Source of the DNA: Diphasiastrum complanatum
Lineage: Eukaryota > Streptophyta > Lycopodiopsida > Lycopodiales > Lycopodiaceae
Reading direction: 5' to 3'
NCBI GenBank assembly: GCA_029204225.1
Contig: CM055113.1
Coordinates: 18,943,746-19,007,745, forward strand
Length of the DNA stretch: 64,000 bases
In this document: piece by piece, positions 63,016 to 64,000 of the stretch
Layout: every line of letters begins with the position of its first letter
Position numbering within the stretch: position 1 is the stretch's first letter
Position numbers and translations under genes: made by a program
The notes under the pieces: model-generated
Told to the model about the DNA's origin: nothing
Database searches by the model: none
Seen by the model: the letters and a program-made list of their open reading frames with translations, nothing else

Positions 63016-63103
<88 letters not shown>
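62966..63103. repeat. GA microsatellite with G and GC runs
   Basis: (GA)n interrupted by GGGGGGG and by GCGCGCGCGC around 63000-63027. Confidence 0.92.
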
Positions 63104-63109
<6 letters not shown>

Positions 63110-64000
63110 GAAAATTTTGAGAGAAAAAAGAGAGTGTGTCATTGTGAGTGAGACAGGAGTGATAGGAGAGGGATAGATAATAGATTATAGGAGAGAGAGA
63201 TATTATGGGCCCTGAAAAAGTTGTGTAGAATTTAGACAGATTATTGAACTGATTGTTTCATGAGGTACTGATTGTTTGCGATATTTTAGTATCACAGCTA
63301 GTGCTAATGATTCTTTTTGGAAATTTAAAGGACCCAATTGTTGTTAGTAAGCACTATGTCAATATCAACATCAAGACCCAAAAAAAAAACCCTAAAAGGA
63401 TTTGACAATTTAAACGGTAGCAACCAATTCAAACACATTTAAATCAATTGAATCAACCGATTCAAATCTAACCATGAAACATTGCATGATACGTTGGGAA
63501 TTCTCATTCAAGAATCACTTCCAAAAACTCACCCTCTATCATGGTGCATTTATGAGCATGATAACTTTTATGGTAAGTCTCAACCTACATCCATGCAGAA
63601 TCCTTGTCCTAGGTTTATTGTAAAGCTTACTTGGGTGCGACAAGAATGCCCCAAAAAACTTAGATGGATGACCTTCCCGAAGTCTTAAAACAAATCTAGA
63701 GAAACAAGGCTAAGCCTCCGACCTATAGGTCATAAGTCAAGAGCTAGCTCTTGGAGCTCGATATGGGCCTAGATAGCTCCTGTAGCTCATCCCTAAGAAC
63801 TTGAAACTACTAGGCATTAAGTCCAAATAATCGAGCAGTTCTAGATACCACTCTCTGTCAGGAAAGAGAGGAGTCATGGAATCATCAGAAAACTCTAGGG
63901 CAAGTCCATCAAATAGAAACCTAACAGCCTATTCCAAGAATCCAACACCAGGCCTTAGCTCCCACTACAAAGCACTATGCTTAGCTTATGGCGGTGGCCT
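63104..64000. other. Window end without recognised genes
   Basis: AT-rich, short frames only. No gag or pol sequence continues beyond the microsatellite. Confidence 0.4.

Overview
The window looks like nuclear DNA of a land plant with a large, repeat-rich genome. It holds Ty1/Copia and Ty3/Gypsy LTR retrotransposons, a CACTA-type (TNP2) transposase gene, long CT/GA, AT and TG microsatellites, and one convincing host gene: a DOMON plus cytochrome b561 membrane protein of a plant-type architecture. Nothing bacterial or viral stands out. I cannot name the species; the sparse gene content and abundant old elements would suit a fern, gymnosperm or another large-genome plant.

Layout. 1-2.1 kb: CT/CA microsatellites and short tandem repeats. 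2.1-7 kb (minus strand): three Copia remnants, including a pol fragment fused to a gag fragment. 7.85-14.26 kb (minus): a structurally complete Copia element with 1.04-kb LTRs, primer-binding site (PBS), polypurine tract (PPT) and a perfect 5-bp target-site duplication (TSD), but with stops and frameshifts in gag and pol. 14.3-15.7 kb: AT-rich DNA with a 30-G run and a tandem repeat. 16.0-18.0 kb (plus): the DOMON/b561 gene, behind a leader with a 116-bp tandem repeat. 18-23.4 kb: no gene recognised. 23.8-25.3 kb (minus): a TATA-led, frameshifted ORF of unknown family. 26-31 kb (minus): a Gypsy element with one intact 907-codon RT/RNase H/integrase frame. 31-36 kb: AT-rich DNA with a ~170-bp AT microsatellite. 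36.4-38.4 kb (minus): a Copia LTR with pol on one side and PBS plus leader on the other. 38.4-41.2 kb (plus): a TNP2 pseudogene with recognisable introns. 41.8-46 kb: Copia fragments and a 150-bp CT tract. 46-57 kb: mostly unexplained, with a palindrome-rich island, LTR ends, a decayed Gypsy fragment and a few exon-like islands. 57.6-58.7 kb (minus): a LINE ORF1-like pseudogene. 58.9-63 kb (plus): a Gypsy chromovirus in the order pol-LTR-PBS-gag, bounded on both sides by GA microsatellites.

The main theme is retrotransposon order. Three times (36.4-38.4 kb, 50.5-51.3 kb, 58.9-63 kb) a single LTR has 3'-end signals (pol and/or PPT) upstream and 5'-end signals (PBS, leader or gag) downstream. 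That is what a tandem array sharing an LTR, or reinsertion of a one-LTR circle, would leave. The complete Copia family also shows a PBS-like motif embedded near its LTR end, a pol frame running about 55 codons into the LTR, and repeated TTCGCGAA palindromes in U3. Coordinates and motifs were read by eye; family assignments rest on remembered motifs, not on searches.
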